Assembly (NCBI GenBank): GCA_014381485.1
Contig: JACNLN010000052.1
Span: 1 to 6,592, forward strand
DNA from: Fidelibacterota bacterium
GTDB taxonomy: Bacteria > Fidelibacterota > Marinisomatia > Marinisomatales > CAZVFT01
Direction: 5' to 3'
Length of the DNA: 6,592 nt
The notes beneath the pieces were generated by a model, which was not told the DNA's origin, made no database searches, and saw nothing but the letters and a program-made list of their open reading frames with translations. Position numbers and translations under genes: made by a program. This document shows, one piece after another, positions 6,549-6,592 of this stretch (positions within the stretch are counted from its first letter, which is position 1; each line of letters opens with the position of its first letter).

Positions 6549-6581
6549 GTCTGCTTGCGGGCAAGCTTGGCAAGTCCAGAC
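6549..6581. repeat. Strong bulged hairpin downstream of nqrF
   Basis: GTCTGCTTGC (6549-6558) pairs with GCAAG (6570-6574) and CAGAC (6577-6581). This makes a 10-bp stem with a 2-base bulge (TC, 6575-6576) and an 11-base loop that contains the self-complementary CAAGCTTG (6562-6569). A competing fold pairs GCTTGC (6553-6558) with GCAAGC (6561-6566). There is no T-run on either strand, so a classical intrinsic terminator is unlikely. A palindromic intergenic repeat, flanked by C-rich tracts (CCCCTCC and CACCCC), fits better. The window ends just after it, so the full extent is unknown. Confidence 0.5.
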
Positions 6582-6592
6582 CACCCCTTCAT

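Noticed and set aside
6514..6592. An open + strand frame from ATG at 6514 to the window end, considered as a start of nqrM or another gene
   Set aside because: No good ribosome binding site precedes it, it runs through the palindromic hairpin, and the peptide lacks the membrane helix and cysteine pattern of NqrM.

Overview
This window carries a complete six-gene nqrABCDEF operon on the + strand (786-6484). It encodes the Na+-translocating NADH:quinone oxidoreductase (Na+-NQR), the sodium-pumping respiratory entry point for NADH. A small cupin-fold gene (48-365) and a 420-base intergenic stretch rich in repeats lie upstream. The last 108 bases hold no supported gene but do contain a strong hairpin. 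I see no phage, transposase, CRISPR, tRNA or rRNA sequence.

Organism: the operon order is the standard bacterial one and does not fix the phylum. Base composition looks moderately AT-rich. The first operon gene has no visible Shine-Dalgarno sequence, and CGCAGAG-type intergenic repeats are present. Together with the style of the cupin and Nqr proteins, this suggests a Gram-negative, probably aquatic or salt-adapted bacterium, perhaps from the Bacteroidota/FCB or a neighbouring group. That placement is a low-confidence inference.

Layout: 1-47 is a short leader with a ribosome binding site for the cupin gene. 48-365 is the cupin. 366-785 has no gene; it holds three CGCARAG units, a bulged hairpin, an inverted repeat enclosing two small hairpins, three related 17-mers, and a 15-base perfect palindrome just before nqrA. 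786-6484 is the operon, with junctions of +5, -11, +3, +1 and +10 bases, so the genes are almost certainly co-transcribed and partly translationally coupled. 6485-6592 is the 3' flank.

How the genes work together: NqrF oxidises NADH through FAD and passes single electrons to its [2Fe-2S] cluster. They then cross the membrane through the NqrD/NqrE iron-sulfur centre to the covalent FMN of NqrC, on to the covalent FMN and riboflavin of NqrB, and finally to quinone, with NqrA as the peripheral partner subunit. The key residues are present: NqrF Cys70/76/79/111 and Arg210-x-Tyr212-Ser213, the NqrB and NqrC flavinylation threonines (Thr209, Thr204), the NqrD and NqrE cysteine pairs, and the membrane carboxylates tied to Na+ transport. 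The complex therefore looks functional. The flavin transferase ApbE and the maturation factor NqrM are not in the window. I found no convincing undescribed system; the least explained parts are the intergenic repeats and the palindrome in front of nqrA.
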